DNA of 64,000 nucleotides from Coprinopsis marcescibilis (GCA_004369085.1 ML210245.1:1-64000); one strand, 5' to 3'; counted from the first letter of the stretch, positions 11,746 to 22,993 are shown. Translations and numbers: made by a program. The notes: a model not told the origin generated them from the sequence alone.

Positions 11746-13111
11746 ATGGTTTTCCAGACTATGGTATGTCAATGCCCGTCGACACTCTGGTCCAACGCTA
11801 ATCAAACATCTAGCCGCTTCTTCCAGCGGAAATCCGCCTCCAGATCACTCGGTTCTCGGCAAATGATGATCGAACGCTAGCAATTCTGGCCCGCGTGGAA
11901 CGAGGCCTTCAAAACGAAGCGGAAAAACTTCTCTACCATACCGTGTTCGTATCCAAGACGCCCAGAGCCCTGGCATGCCTAGAGGCCATGGTCAAGAGCC
12001 CCCGAAAGGCTGCCATGGTTCGATGTGCGCGAATAGAGCCCTCGGGATGCGTCAACAAGGAGATTAGCTTCGAAAGTACATGTGCGGTCCTTCGCCAAAT
12101 GCACCAGCTAGCCCACTTGGATGTCGAGTGGAATGTCGAGCACGAGAAGCTTGCCCCGCGAGACTGCCTTTGTCGCGAAACGTTCGACCGGGTTATCTTG
12201 CAAGTTGTATTGATCTTCAGTCCCAGCTGCATTACTGACATCATATATGTCTACAGTTCAGGAAGCTTCCGTCTCAAGACTCTCTCATATGAAGGCCATT
12301 ATACTGACCCGAGCAGAATCGTCTTCCGCCATGGCCCAACGCTCAAGACACTTGGTCTCTATGGCTCGATGGATGACGATCTGCTCTACGGGCTTCACCG
12401 TTTGACCACCCCAAAAGATGAATACGCATGCATTCTAAAGCCGCTGCGTCCTTTTCTTATCCAAGATCCCGCCCACGCCCCTACGATTATTTTCAACGTG
12501 ATGCCCAACTCCTCGTGGATGGATGGTGGAGACGCATCTCTCGAGCTACTACCAGGGGTGTATCCTGACCAGCTGGAGAACCTATGCGGGGCGGTCAAGG
12601 ACCACATCAACGCAGGGCATCTCTTCAAAACGCTTCCAAGCCGACCCACCTCGGAGGATATCAATGCTATCTCTCTCTACTGGATCGAGCCTCCACTGAC
12701 AGCGCAATACCGTCTCATCGCCGAAGAAGTCCGAAAACATTTCCCTAAAGTGGATACGCTGAGGATTCATCTTCAACCGGCGCTAAATGGGTCAATCGTA
12801 CGTATTTCGAATCAAACATGTCCCAGGATGGTTTAAAGCTGATTCAATATATCACTTTCTTACTTCTACAGGCATACGACGAGATAAGGGACGCGTTCTC
12901 GACTATCCAGGATTTGGAATCGATAGCCATCGACGGCTGGATCCACCACATTCACCAAACACAGGCTTACCTAGGGATGAGCAAAGAGCAGGAGCAAAGA
13001 GGGGCACAGGAGTGGAGGGAAGTGTTTCCGAAACTGTCAAGAGTGCAGTTCTTTGGGGGTGGTCAATGGGAACGAGGAACGGATGGCGAATGGAAAGCAC
13101 CGTCAGAATAA
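11746..13111 (+). CDS. F-box-like protein
   Basis: Three exons, 11746-11763, 11814-12797 and 12872-13111, give 413 aa. The 18-nt first exon (MVFQTM) splices in phase 0 to an F-box-like N-terminus, LLPAEIRLQITRFS...LAILARVERGLQ...LLYHTVFV, the pattern of the very abundant Agaricomycete F-box/LRR-like proteins. The rest contains leucine-rich strands (LKTLGLYGSM, LRIHLQPAL) suggesting a degenerate repeat domain. The expected role is substrate recognition for an SCF ubiquitin ligase, but F-box identity rests on the first 40 residues only. The reading frame at 12190-12260 contains an intron-like stretch that does not splice in phase, so I kept it as coding. Confidence 0.8.
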
Positions 13112-13221
13112 TTATTTGTCCTCCGTGACACTCACAAGCCTGCTAAACTCAACACAAATGTACAAACGGGCTACGAAAGTGATTTACTTGGAATCGTTCC
13201 AGGGGGGCCCTGAAAGAAGCT

Positions 13222-14575
13222 CTAGAGGCTTCGTGAGAAGGATTCGTCCAGGTCTGCTGGGTTTCCAGTCTGCTTGTATCGTGCTGAGAGGTCGTTTGCG
13301 AGGTTTTTGATGGATGAAGGTTGATCGGGTTTACACTCGAGCGAGTGTCGCCGGAGGGAAATGGATTCTTCCAAGTCGCGGATATCCCCCGTTTTCTCGA
13401 ATCGGATGGATAGTGCGCGAGCCAAGCTATTCAATGACTCAAAGCGCTTTGGATGAGGGACAAATCTGAGCTCGACGCCTTCTCTGTGCCACCCTATGGA
13501 TTTCTCCAGATCTTCGAAATCACCCTCCAATTCGAACCGTTTGAGGAGAGTGTCGCCAAGCGCATCAATCGAAATGGAGCGCCTGGGGTGCGGGAAAGGC
13601 TGGCTCGTTACTAACTTGGATAGGTATGAGATAGCTTCGTTGAGTTGTGATATGTCCCCGTTCATCATCTTCACCCCTTCGTTATAGGAACGTAGAGCTT
13701 CGTGGTCCTCGGCTAAGGTGTTGAGAAAGTCGCGCAGCCTCAGGAGTACTAGGGGCCTATGCCCGAGCCCATTCCCAAGCGTTCCACACTCCGAGACCTG
13801 TGCTAGCCATGTAAATGATATCATGATCGCACGAATGTACGCCATGGGATTGGGGTCGCCTTCTCTAACTTTGCCGTATCCGAAACTGCCGGACATTTTC
13901 TCCAAATCGCCAGACCTGCCCAGGCACATAAATCGCATACTTAGGGCGCGTGCGTGAATCATGTGAAGGCGTCCGAATCTGTTGTTTGGTTGTGGGAACT
14001 TGGTGGATATGAGGTCGGATGTTCGACGTATGGCCACGTTCAATGCTCTGATATCGACCATTCTTCGATAGCTGTCGACAAGAGCCAGCGCCGAATCGAT
14101 ATCAGTGCGAGATGTCGGCTCTCGTTCTCCGTTCCATTGCGCCACCTGGGTACGTGAAGTTAGCAGCTAAAGCTGATAACCCGCGATAACCATACCATCA
14201 AGGGGTTGATCACCTCGGTCTCATCCTCGCAAACCCATAGAGTGCTGCCATTATCCCAATCTTCTATCCATCCATGAAAGGCCAAGCGAGTCAGGAAGGC
14301 TTTTATGAGGGCACATTTCACAGTTGCTCGAATTGCGGCGTCAGGATCTGTAGTTAACCCCTGAAGCTGGATGATCGCCTTCTCGATGACATCCTCATCC
14401 AGCTTTCGTATAGCGTGCCTTATAATTCGGACTATGCAAAGGAGATTGTTGCGTAACATTACGCTGGCTGTCGAACGATTAATACCAATCATTTGATCGA
14501 TCGACCTGTGCACCAACCATCGTCGAATTTTACAGTTGGGATATTGGTGCGAGAAGATCCAAGGATCCAGCGATT
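13222..14575 (-). CDS. TPR-repeat protein, 5' end unresolved, probably C-terminally truncated
   Basis: Two supported exons, 14575-14196 and 14145-13222, joined by a 50-nt GTATGG...CCCAG intron in phase 0. The second half holds Agaricomycete-type tetratricopeptide repeats (GDTLLKRFELEGDFEDLEKSI; LARALSIRFEKTGDIRDLEESI; LANDLSARYKQTGNPADLDESF). Proteins of this class often continue with many more repeats and a CHAT protease-like domain; this one stops right after the third clear repeat. The first exon is unsettled: an ATG at 14652 (MANPVTE) with a good GTACGC donor does not join in phase to the acceptor CGACAG before 14575. Function would be protein-protein interaction, possibly in NLR-like signalling, but that is inference. 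Confidence 0.65.
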
Positions 14576-16116
14576 CTGTCGCCAGGAGCCATGAGGTCAG
14601 TCACGTAAGTAGAAGTGAGAGCGTCGCGTACCTCTGTTACCGGGTTTGCCATGATCGATGATTGCTTGGCCTAGATGTGACCGTGACGCTTGTGTCGCTG
14701 AGTATCAGGGAAACTTTTAAATGCAAGGACAATACTGTGAGAGAGAAAGAGAGCTTGAAGTAGCCCGCTAGGCGAAGCTACTTTGCAAGTGTAGAAGAAG
14801 GCCTGAACTACCAGCAAAGCCGCTGCTATTCGCGAATTCGACCAACTTAGGCACGCACCAGACTGAATTTGGTCAATTAGATTAGATTAGGTTCCACGAA
14901 TGCAAGATCCCCCTATTGATAAGATTAGATCAAATATATGCATAAATGATGAGGTCAACTTGAAGTTCTATGAATACTTATAATAGGTATGCGAGAGTAC
15001 GACTGTGTGTAGAGGAACATCAGAACGGTTAAGATCATGTGCGGCTTGGATACTCGTTCTTGATGCCAAAGGATCTGTGCCCAAAGAGATATTATGGCTG
15101 TTCATCAAGAAACCTTCCATCTTCCCTGCACATGGCATCGCCGCGAGCTCTTCCGCAGTGCAACAAACAGCTTTGAAATGTAAGCCGCTGTAGGCTGATA
15201 ACATGGCAATGCACAATGCGTCCGTCAGTCTCCTTTTGTTTTCACTGGATCTCCGTCTCCGAGCCCATTATGGTGCATCCTCTAGGAATGCCGTGAATGT
15301 GAATTTAAACATAGAACTATACAGATGCTGAATGGCGAAACAGGCTGGAGAAACTAGTGTTGTATTGAATTGTCATAAAAATGGCCCAAGAGTACTAGAA
15401 ATCTCAGACTCGAGAGGGTATATGCTGCCCGTCAACCCCTGTCAGAGCGGCATGGTATGGCTTGAGTCGGGTGCCGGTGATCAGTGTGAAGATACCTACT
15501 TTTAGTAGCCATTGACAAGTTTCTGCACCGCAAAGTACTCGGAAGCTTGAAATGTGACCATCGTAGGTCAGGATCACTTTAGAAGTTTGAACGGTATGCT
15601 AACCTCAGAGAAATGAGGGGTATTTTGGTTATGGGACACCTACTTTCTGAAATGGCGTAAGCTTGCTGATGATGAACGGATCCATATCCCCCGTTTCAAG
15701 GGTTTTGCACCCGAAACAGCAGTATAATCCATGGATCTGCAACGTTTGTAAGGAACACCTCCGACATCTAGGCCAGGTTTCGCCCATTGACACCTAAATT
15801 TAGCGATATATCCGTATCCGCCGGAGGTCTAATACTCTAATCGTGGCTCGGTAGCCTCAGTCAAGGGTTCGGCCAGGTCCTTGTCGTCATGTGTTTTTCT
15901 ACGATATTTGTCAGACTGTGATCATCATGCATCATGAGCGCTTGAATTGCGCTCGCACTTGCCGGGTCGGTCGCGCTGGCTATGGGGTGATGTCATGGAT
16001 GCCATGTAGCTTGATAGGTATGTGGCCGAGCATATCTGCTATCTGGCTACTCAGGTTTAGTACAAAGGGACTGAAATTTCTACTCCTCAATCACCATTAA
16101 TCCCTTCCCACCAATC
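14576..16116. other. Gene-poor region with GATTA repeat
   Basis: No supported gene in about 1.5 kb. It contains an ATTAGATTAGATTAGG run at 14877-14891 that recurs in other intergenic regions. The last 100 bases are the 5' flank of the hydrolase gene. Confidence 0.4.
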
Positions 16117-17659
16117 ATGTACCGACTGAATCTATTCATAACCCTCGCCGTCACCGCGAGCGTCTCTGTCGCGACTACATCCCAGCCAAACTGCATCACC
16201 ACACTCCTCCCAGTTCGCGTGAACGCAACGAACAAGGATCTCAATATCGAGGCTCCTAAATCCCAGGACGAGCTCACTGGATTTGCGACTCGCTTCACTA
16301 GTCTAAACTCCAATGTGACCACAGATGTCATCAAGGGTGACATTACCAACAACGCCACGTATAACATTTGGACCAAGCTATGCATTCCTCAAACTCAAGA
16401 TGCCCATAAGACCGTGGAGCTGGCCGTACACGGGTACGAATTTATACAGAATGGGGTATTCACTCACTAATGTATACGTGGGCGCCTTTGGTTCCACAGA
16501 ATTGGGTTCGACCACACGTACTGGACGTTTGGAGGTCCAGGGTCGAAGTACAACTATGTGGATGCAGCGCTTGCTTCAGGACACGCGATACTTGTATATG
16601 ATCGACTGGGTACGCTGCTCATCGAATCAGGTCTAGACCCTTTAATAACCGCTTCCCATTTCTTCAGGTGTCGGCCTTTCGGACAAGCCAGATGGTATCA
16701 AAGAAGTGCAGACCGCTACAGAGGTGGAGATTGCCGCCCAACTTGGTCTGCACTTGAAGAGCCGGCCATCCGGCCAACAATTCAATCGAGTGGTTGCTGT
16801 AGGCCATTCTTACGGAAGGTTGGTGCTCATTATTTCTATGCACTCCTGTTCTAAGCTCAAACACGTGCGAGTTCTCAGTGTCCAACTCATTGGTGTTGCG
16901 AGCAATCATGGAAATCTATTCGATGCTACGGTGCTCACCGGCTTCGCCCCTTTCAGCGGAGGTTTCCTGTCGGCCTTCTCCGGGTTTGGGATGACTATTG
17001 CTGCCATCCAAGAGCCTAAACGATTCGGTAGGTACCTGGGATACGTAGCGTGCTCGTCCGGCGACATCATTTCATCTGTAACACACCGTACTCATGGCTC
17101 ACGACGACAGGGTCTCTACATTCGTCATACCTTGCGACGGCAAACATTGTGGCCGATCAGCAGCTCTTCTTTAGGTTCCCAAACTTCGACCCAGGTTTGA
17201 TTCTTTCTTTGAAGCTCCATCTTTAACAGCTAAAGGAAGATTAAATAAAGCCGTACTGAGAGCATCCGAAGCGACGAAGCAGACGGCGACCCTTGGTGAA
17301 TTAATAACGCAGGGAGCAAGCGTAGCTGCCAACTACACTAATCCGGTCTTCGCGCTCACCGGCGATAAAGACTAGTAAGTTTCCATATTCTACTCTACAG
17401 TTGCTGTGTTCCTCTGCTTCTGGTGATTAAGAAATTCCCGTACTCATTGCCAATCTTCATGTATAGCATCTTTTGCGGTGGTGATTGCTACCAGAAAGTG
17501 GATGGCTCTGCAAATCTCATCGAGCCGGTCAAGTTCCTATTCCCCGGCGTCACAAACTTCGCATTCAACATCCCCGCTGAGACTGGTCACGGCATCAATT
17601 TCCATCTCAACGCTCAGGAGAGCTTCAGCCAAATTCAGAGTTTCATCAACTCCCTGTAA
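16117..17659 (+). CDS. Secreted alpha/beta-hydrolase
   Basis: Seven exons: 16117-16433, 16500-16609, 16668-16818, 16879-17027, 17111-17194, 17230-17374 and 17467-17659, giving 382 aa. Residues 1 to about 20 form a signal peptide, and several N-x-T/S sites follow. The alpha/beta-hydrolase triad is visible: nucleophile Ser190 in GHSYGS, an acid in LTGDKDY (Asp316 or Asp318), and His360 in TGHGIN. ILVYDRLGVGLSDKPDG is the usual strand-loop before the nucleophile. The family covers esterases, lipases, epoxide hydrolases and dehalogenases; none can be singled out. One intron (17195-17229) is only 35 nt, at the lower limit for splicing, yet the frame on both sides demands it. An intron also splits the codon just after the nucleophile elbow. 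Confidence 0.88.
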
Positions 17660-18312
17660 GAAATCAGGGTACTACTTACGATAAATACTGGAGCACCATG
17701 CCGTTTCTGTACCTTCAAACCTTTATACACGTTTATTTGTTGATTTATGGGGCTCCTGTTCCATTTTGGCTATCAGAACGAGGTAATTACGGCCTCTTTA
17801 TGCTTAGTGTTAAACGCCGTTGGCCCCTGTGTGTCCATACTTTTGACGTTCGTTACGAGTGCCGGGCCTCGAGGACGAAGTCTCATATGTAAATTAATTT
17901 TGTTACTTTTCGAGTACCACCCAAGACTCAGGGACCTACTACAGGAACCGTATAGATGACAGCCAGTACACTATATACCCAAGATATAAATATCCCCTAC
18001 CCAAACAGTTATTTCTAATGCAACGTTTAAATGGAAACTGGAAGAACATCAAAACAAGCTTTGATCAACTGTAACGTCAATCTTTTGTCAAATCGTTTAG
18101 CTCCGCAAGTAACGGTGCTACACGAAGCACGCCACAGCACCTCTGCTTCTAGACATGTCGCCCCTCCACTCAACAATGTCAAAACACCCACTCCAGATGG
18201 CCGCCTACATAGTTCCGTGGTCAACGCGCTCTTGAACGAGGACCAGTAGCTATCCTGGGCAGAAGATCGTCCACACGCGATACAATAATAGGACGGTCTA
18301 AAAAGAGATATA
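17660..18312. other. Intergenic region
   Basis: Convergent 3' flanks of the hydrolase gene and the BTB gene. No features recognised. Confidence 0.4.
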
Positions 18313-18948
18313 TTAGATACCTTGATATGGACGCCAATCTAATGACATCAAGAGAAACATGTTCGCGAAGATGTCCACATACCCATTTGCCATCGGGAAC
18401 CTCTGAGGACTCTCCAACAGATGCTGGAACATCCCACACCGTTTCTCTCGCAAGCCGAGCAAGGCGGCACTATCTTCCGCCGACATGTTGACTATAACCC
18501 CCGCGTTGATTGGGTCGTCGAAATCCAGCCAGAGAGAAGCTTCGGACGCCCTTTTGGCTTCCTCCGTCCAGTTAAAATAGCGAGCCAAGGCGAAGGACTG
18601 TAGAGGGTGTTTGGCGATGAATGGGTTTAGGAGGGATGTATTTCGTATTTGATGTATGAGTTCAGTGCAGTCCCATTTCTCCGCTAGCTCCAGTAGTGAG
18701 GAAAGCTCATGGAAGGAGGCAGGGTGTATTGGGTCGCCGTTCATGAGCCCGAGGAGCTGACATAGTTGTGAATCCTCCTCCCATACATCCAAAGCATCAC
18801 TTGAGCATCCGTGTGGCTGAGGCAAAGAAAGTAGCGTGCTGAATAGGCCTGATTTATTGGAGAGGACCGAACGGTTGATGTGGTGTACGGCACCTGCTCG
18901 CGTTCGTAGAGAAATGCAAGTGCTGTCGTCTGAGGAACGGTACTTCAT
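18313..18948 (-). CDS. BTB/POZ-domain protein
   Basis: Open frame of 211 aa from the ATG at 18948. The beginning (DDSTCISLRTRAGAVHHINRSVLSNKSGLFSTLL) and the middle (LSSLLELAEKWDCTELIHQIRN) match the BTB/POZ pattern common in Agaricomycetes: a ligand strand, the V/I-HRxVL helix, and the helix that follows the POZ fold. Such proteins dimerise and often serve as cullin-3 adaptors or transcription cofactors. The frame stays open upstream of the ATG as far as a TAG at about 19011, so an extra upstream exon is possible. A TTTATAAA motif near 19014-19021 on this strand could be its TATA box. Confidence 0.7.
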   Translation of the reverse strand: MKYRSSDDSTCISLRTRAGAVHHINRSVLSNKSGLFSTLLSLPQPHGCSSDALDVWEEDSQLCQLLGLMNGDPIHPASFHELSSLLELAEKWDCTELIHQIRNTSLLNPFIAKHPLQSFALARYFNWTEEAKRASEASLWLDFDDPINAGVIVNMSAEDSAALLGLREKRCGMFQHLLESPQRFPMANGYVDIFANMFLLMSLDWRPYQGI

Positions 18949-19609
18949 TAGAGGTGCTGGACGACGGGGTTCGTATACGGGGAAATTGTGGACCACGCTC
19001 CAGCCCTGGTACTACAATTTATAAACCACGAAAGACCCTGAATGGATAAATCTAGAAGAGGACGAGAAGGTGGTCGGTTAATTGGAAACACGAGGATTCC
19101 GGGATCGGACACAGTAGCTACCGTGAATTGCGTAAAGCTAGCTCGGTAAGGTTCGAAGATTGGAAAGATTTCGTTCCCGTATATGTAAGTTGGGTCGGAC
19201 AAGGCCGCATCGTGTTGCTGAAAAGTGCTGAAGAGCGTGGCATAGTCCCACGTTGGAGTGACTGTAAATGGTACAAAAGAACCCGACTCTCATCTCCATC
19301 GAAACCTGTCAAAGGTGAAGAAGACACACCTAAATCGCCGCTTGGTCGGCGGAATATTCTCGAGGAAGGTAAGAGGGTGAAATCTTCAGTCCCCAGTGAC
19401 ATGAAGGTTAGCTCCAGGGACCACTCTCACCCTGAACAGTTACGGCATCACTGCCCCCAGAAATTGATTAGGGCATCCAAGTGGCTCGCAGCGATGAGAC
19501 CCTCAGCTGACGCACCACGTTCTAATGTTTTCTGGGGATCAGGCCATAGCCGAGTTCCCGGGGTGAAGCCTCTGTCATAGACGGGCAAATTCCGCAGATT
19601 GATTGCCAT
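18949..19609 (-). CDS. Unresolved coding region upstream of BTB gene
   Basis: Two stretches read like protein but I could not join them. From the ATG at 19609, exon 19609-19452 encodes MAINLRNLPVYDRGFTPGTR...; a possible next exon 19383-19330 continues in phase. From about 19290 down, another frame gives VPFTVTPTWDYATLFSTFQQHD...FPIFEPYR...ILVFPINRPPSRPLLDLS, with coding-like composition and a stop that overlaps the BTB start as TAATG. The phases between the segments do not fit simple GT-AG introns. This could be a separate gene, the 5' part of the BTB gene, or a decayed gene. The family was not recognised. Confidence 0.4.
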
Positions 19610-19890
19610 TTCCGTTCCAGCTTGTTATCGCATGGTGACACGTGTGAGGTTGACGGTCAAGTCTTGAATTGGGTAGCTGGGTTTAGACTTTTGGCGAGCA
19701 GTATGTACACCCTGAGAAGGCCTACTTCGTCCGGCGAGTAATGTTATAAAATAGACTGTCCCTGATCTTCGAATCTCGATAAAGAAACAGCGTGAGAGAA
19801 GGGACGGAAACAAAGGAGGGAAACATCAACGCACATGGTATTTTCATGCATCGAGAAGCAGTCAGTGCACGCTATTGGAAACAATACAAA

Positions 19891-20568
19891 TTAGAAACGG
19901 AGGTCCCATGAAGAATCTGCCACAGTCCAGCCCCCTCCGCGATCTTCGTAACGACCAATCATCCTGAAGCTTCTCGATGAACAAAAGTCAGTAACGAATG
20001 TTTCGATCTTCCCACCGATAGAAGCCGTGACGACATCTTGAACAAGCTTTATTTGACGTACGACATACATCGATTCCAAAATCAGAACTTGACTGCCAGT
20101 GTCTCGCTGTGTCTTGACGTGCTTGGCGTTTACAGAGAGGGAAACTCGAAGTGGTGTATCTAACCCACTGTCAGAGCCCAGGATAGCTATATCTGGTGCA
20201 CTGTTGGAACGTGGGTAGAAAAACTTCTGTTGAGAGAAGTGTGCGTCCTTGATATCTAAACCCGAAGGGATTTTATACTGGAAAAATGGATTCGCCGTGT
20301 CCACGACGATCTGTGTTTGGGTAAGCCAGAGACAAGGCAGGAAGCACATCGATGATCGGAGACTGACGTTGCACCAGGGTTGTGAATTCGGCAGAAGGGA
20401 TTGCCTATACTTAAATGCGGGACTAACTTGAGAATCTGCACGGGCTGCAGTAGGTTCAAGTAGTTGTGAGTATTGCGTGGGCCATACTACGACGAGGAGC
20501 GTTCCTCGATGCTCAGGCCCCGACGCGAGTCCAGCGTGTTCACAGTGATCTATATTCGGGGAAAGCAA
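19891..20568 (-). CDS. Protein of unknown function, 5' end unresolved
   Basis: Two exons are clear: the upstream one ends at 20428 with a GTTAGT donor, and the second runs 20310-19891. The 117-nt intron keeps phase 0. The frame encodes a soluble, beta-rich sequence (IVVDTANPFFQYKIPSG; ILGSDSGLDTPLRVSLSVNAKHVK; FCSSRSFRMIGRYEDRGGGWTVADSSW) with no signal peptide in the visible part. No ATG begins the upstream exon, so a start lies in or above 20571-20680, where a frame ending in PVREGLLIPIVKQ may be part of it. I do not recognise a family. It lies just downstream of the DJ-1-like gene on the same strand. Confidence 0.55.
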   Translation of the reverse strand: MLSPNIDHCEHAGLASGPEHRGTLLVVVWPTQYSQLLEPTAARADSQVSPAFKYRQSLLPNSQPWCNVSLRSSMCFLPCLWLTQTQIVVDTANPFFQYKIPSGLDIKDAHFSQQKFFYPRSNSAPDIAILGSDSGLDTPLRVSLSVNAKHVKTQRDTGSQVLILESMYVVRQIKLVQDVVTASIGGKIETFVTDFCSSRSFRMIGRYEDRGGGWTVADSSWDLRF

Positions 20569-20679
20569 GAGCTAACGCTCTGCTTCACAATCGGAATAAG
20601 CAAACCCTCACGAACGGGTGCCACCGCACTGGAGCTTGGGGAAATGAACGTCGATCGATTGTTTTCGTTTTCGTACACA

Positions 20680-21456
20680 TTACTTGAGCCCGTACAGATC
20701 TGCAAACGGATCCCAATTAGGATCAGTATGCCTCTCGTACTCCAACCAATTTGCAATCTTCTTCGCGATTCCATCCCCATACACCTTCTCGATCCAGGCG
20801 AAAATGACATCCAGTCCCGCACTAACACCGGAGGATGTCCATATATTCCCGTCCGCCACCCATCGGGCTTTGCCCACCCAGTTGACATTGGGACAAGCCT
20901 CCGCCACTCGCCTGAACCCGGCTTTGTTGGTGGTCGCGGTTCGCCCATCCAAGATGCCGGTGCAGGCGAGCAGGTACGACCCCGTGCAGACAGTGATGAC
21001 GTACTGCACCGTAGGATAGACCCGACGAATGTATTCCAACAAACTGCCCACGTCTTCAGGAGGACGGTTGCCCAACCCACCAGGGATAATCAGGACGTCC
21101 AGCTTAGGTGCGTTGTCGAAGGTGTGAGTTGGGACTATGGATTGCGAGAATGCCGACCCGGGATGCTCGAAGCCTTGGGGTGTCTTGGTTGAAACAGGGT
21201 CCAGAGATTTGGCGATTATATGGAGTTTGATTGGGTATGCCAGTGACAAAACGTTGAGAGCGTCGATCGGTCCGAAAACGTCGAGGGCTTGAAATCCATT
21301 GTATAGGATGAGTCCGAAGGAAACAGGAACAGCATCAGTTGGTGCTGATCCTTCAGGTAGCTCCAAAATCTTGGTGGTAGTAGTAGCCATGGGCGAGTAC
21401 TGGAGGGTTACCGTTCGAGTCACAATCGCGATCGCGCCCAACAAATGTTTGGCCAT
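20680..21456 (-). CDS. DJ-1/PfpI family protein, isonitrile hydratase-like
   Basis: Single-exon gene of 258 aa starting at the ATG at 21456. The class I glutamine amidotransferase-like fold is evident: strand LDVLIIPGGLGNR, then the nucleophile elbow VITVCTGSYLLA with Cys157, and FRRVAEACPNVNWVGKARWV...IWTSSGVSAGLDV near the end, which is characteristic of the AraC/InhA-like branch of DJ-1/PfpI. Members with this signature include isonitrile hydratases and putative glyoxalases. The first 25 residues are hydrophobic and could be a weak targeting sequence; a second ATG at residue 23 might be used instead. It is divergently transcribed from the ATP-grasp gene with only 134 bp between start codons, suggesting shared control. 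Confidence 0.9.
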   Translation of the reverse strand: MAKHLLGAIAIVTRTVTLQYSPMATTTTKILELPEGSAPTDAVPVSFGLILYNGFQALDVFGPIDALNVLSLAYPIKLHIIAKSLDPVSTKTPQGFEHPGSAFSQSIVPTHTFDNAPKLDVLIIPGGLGNRPPEDVGSLLEYIRRVYPTVQYVITVCTGSYLLACTGILDGRTATTNKAGFRRVAEACPNVNWVGKARWVADGNIWTSSGVSAGLDVIFAWIEKVYGDGIAKKIANWLEYERHTDPNWDPFADLYGLK

Positions 21457-21590
21457 GTTGACCGATGGCTTCGCTCCAAAACGGCGGACAAGGTTTCCTA
21501 TGACATCAGCTCTGTCGCAACCATCCCAATGAATTCCACCAGATATACAGAGAATGTCAAGCCACCCGAGTGCATCCTCTCCATCGAAGA
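21457..21590. promoter_or_regulatory. Bidirectional promoter between DJ-1-like and ATP-grasp genes
   Basis: These 134 bp separate the two divergent ATG codons. No TATA box is evident in either direction. Shared regulation is inferred from the arrangement only. Confidence 0.45.
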
Positions 21591-22993
21591 ATGCCCAAAC
21601 GACAGCCTACCTCTCAACGGAAGTTGAACGTTCTTTTGAGCAACGGTAGATTCCCAGTGACGCTGGATTTGGCTCGACAGCTGCGGACAGCAGGCCACAA
21701 AGTATTTGTTGCTGGTATGTCTCATCTACGTTGCTCAAAGCGTCAGCGGAGATAAAGGTAGACAGATTGCATGCATTACCATGTCTGCAAGTTCTCCAAC
21801 GTCGTCACTCGATCCTTCCACACACCGTCTCCGCGAGAGGATGCCGAGGGATATGTGGCTGGCATCGTAGACGCAATTCGTAACGCCAACATCGACATCG
21901 TGATCCCCATGCATGAAGAAATCCTATACTTGGCCGAAGTAGCACAGTCCAACGACCTCCTACGCTCGAGACTTCTCGCTCCTCCCTTCCAAACGCTGGT
22001 AATGCTGCACAACAAATGGGAGTTTTCGCGGTTCTTGACGCAGAACGGACTTGGGGTGCCGAACACGGTGCTCTGCCGGAACTACGAAGACGTCCAGGCT
22101 TTGGACAAAAGCATAGAATGGGCGCTGAAACCGGGGTATGGGCGTGCTTCGATGAGCGTATTCCACCTCAGACCTGGTAAACCGCTCCCCGCACCCGATG
22201 AAATCGGCATCAGTGAAGACGTCCACTACGTCGCGCAAGAATGGACCCCAGGCCAACGATACTGCACATATTCCGTACTCCAAAGCGGAAAGGTCACTGC
22301 ATTAGGAGCATACCCTGTCAAGGACACTATTGATGTTCAGTGCCTGAAATCACACTCGAAAGCATGCTTGTCACACCTGCTCTATTCCTAGGGTCATCCT
22401 GCGTCTATTTCGAGGTGATAGAGAAACCGGAGATACGGGCTTTCGTGGATAGGCTCGCAGCCCATCTGCCAGGTGTATCTGGACAGTTTGCGCTGGATCT
22501 CGTCGAACGTCAGGATGGCGTTTTCGTGGCAATCGAGTGCAACCCTCGTGCGACGTCGGGGATACACCTGTTCTCTGGGACGTCAAGATTAGCTCTCGCG
22601 CTGACGTGCCGATTACCGAGCGATAATTTACCTGTGGATGATATGCCGGATCACGTCGGTCCTCCCAAGAGAGCGAAGAGGAAGGTCGCGCCGGGAATGC
22701 TGATGTGGAAGCGGTCCAATGAAGATGGCTCCACCAAAGCTATCGTGAAGGAGTACATGGGCCACATGAAACGCCTGGTCGCCAGCAGGGACGTCATCTG
22801 GTCTTGGAGAGACTTGATGCCCTCGATCATGCAACCGTTCCTATTAACCAGCTATGATGAGATATACAGGGAAAAAGGGTTGGAACTACCCACCATGTTT
22901 CAATACGACCTGGTATGGGAACCGAGAATCGAGCACCTCAGAGAATGTAACGCTGTCGAAGGGAACACCATTGAGACATTTAGGGCTATGTGA
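21591..22993 (+). CDS. ATP-grasp domain ligase-like protein with a splice-phase anomaly
   Basis: Exon 1 (21591-21714) and exon 2 (from 21766) join in phase, giving MPKRQPTSQRKLNVLLSNGRFPVTLDLARQL... and continuing through IDIVIPMHEEILYLA, WALKPGYGRAS and YVAQEWTPGQRYCTYSV. The last exon (to 22993) has GQFALDLVERQDGVFVAIECNPRATSGIHLF, the metal and ATP-binding end of a carbamoyl-phosphate-synthase-like ATP-grasp fold. These enzymes join a carboxylate to an amine or thiol through an acylphosphate. Between exons 2 and 3 the expected 57-nt intron (22335-22391) is one nucleotide out of frame. Using the later acceptor at 22414 restores frame but drops conserved GSSCVYFE. The gene may carry a one-base deletion, or the assembly may have an error. 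Alternatively a non-standard site is used. Confidence 0.8.
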
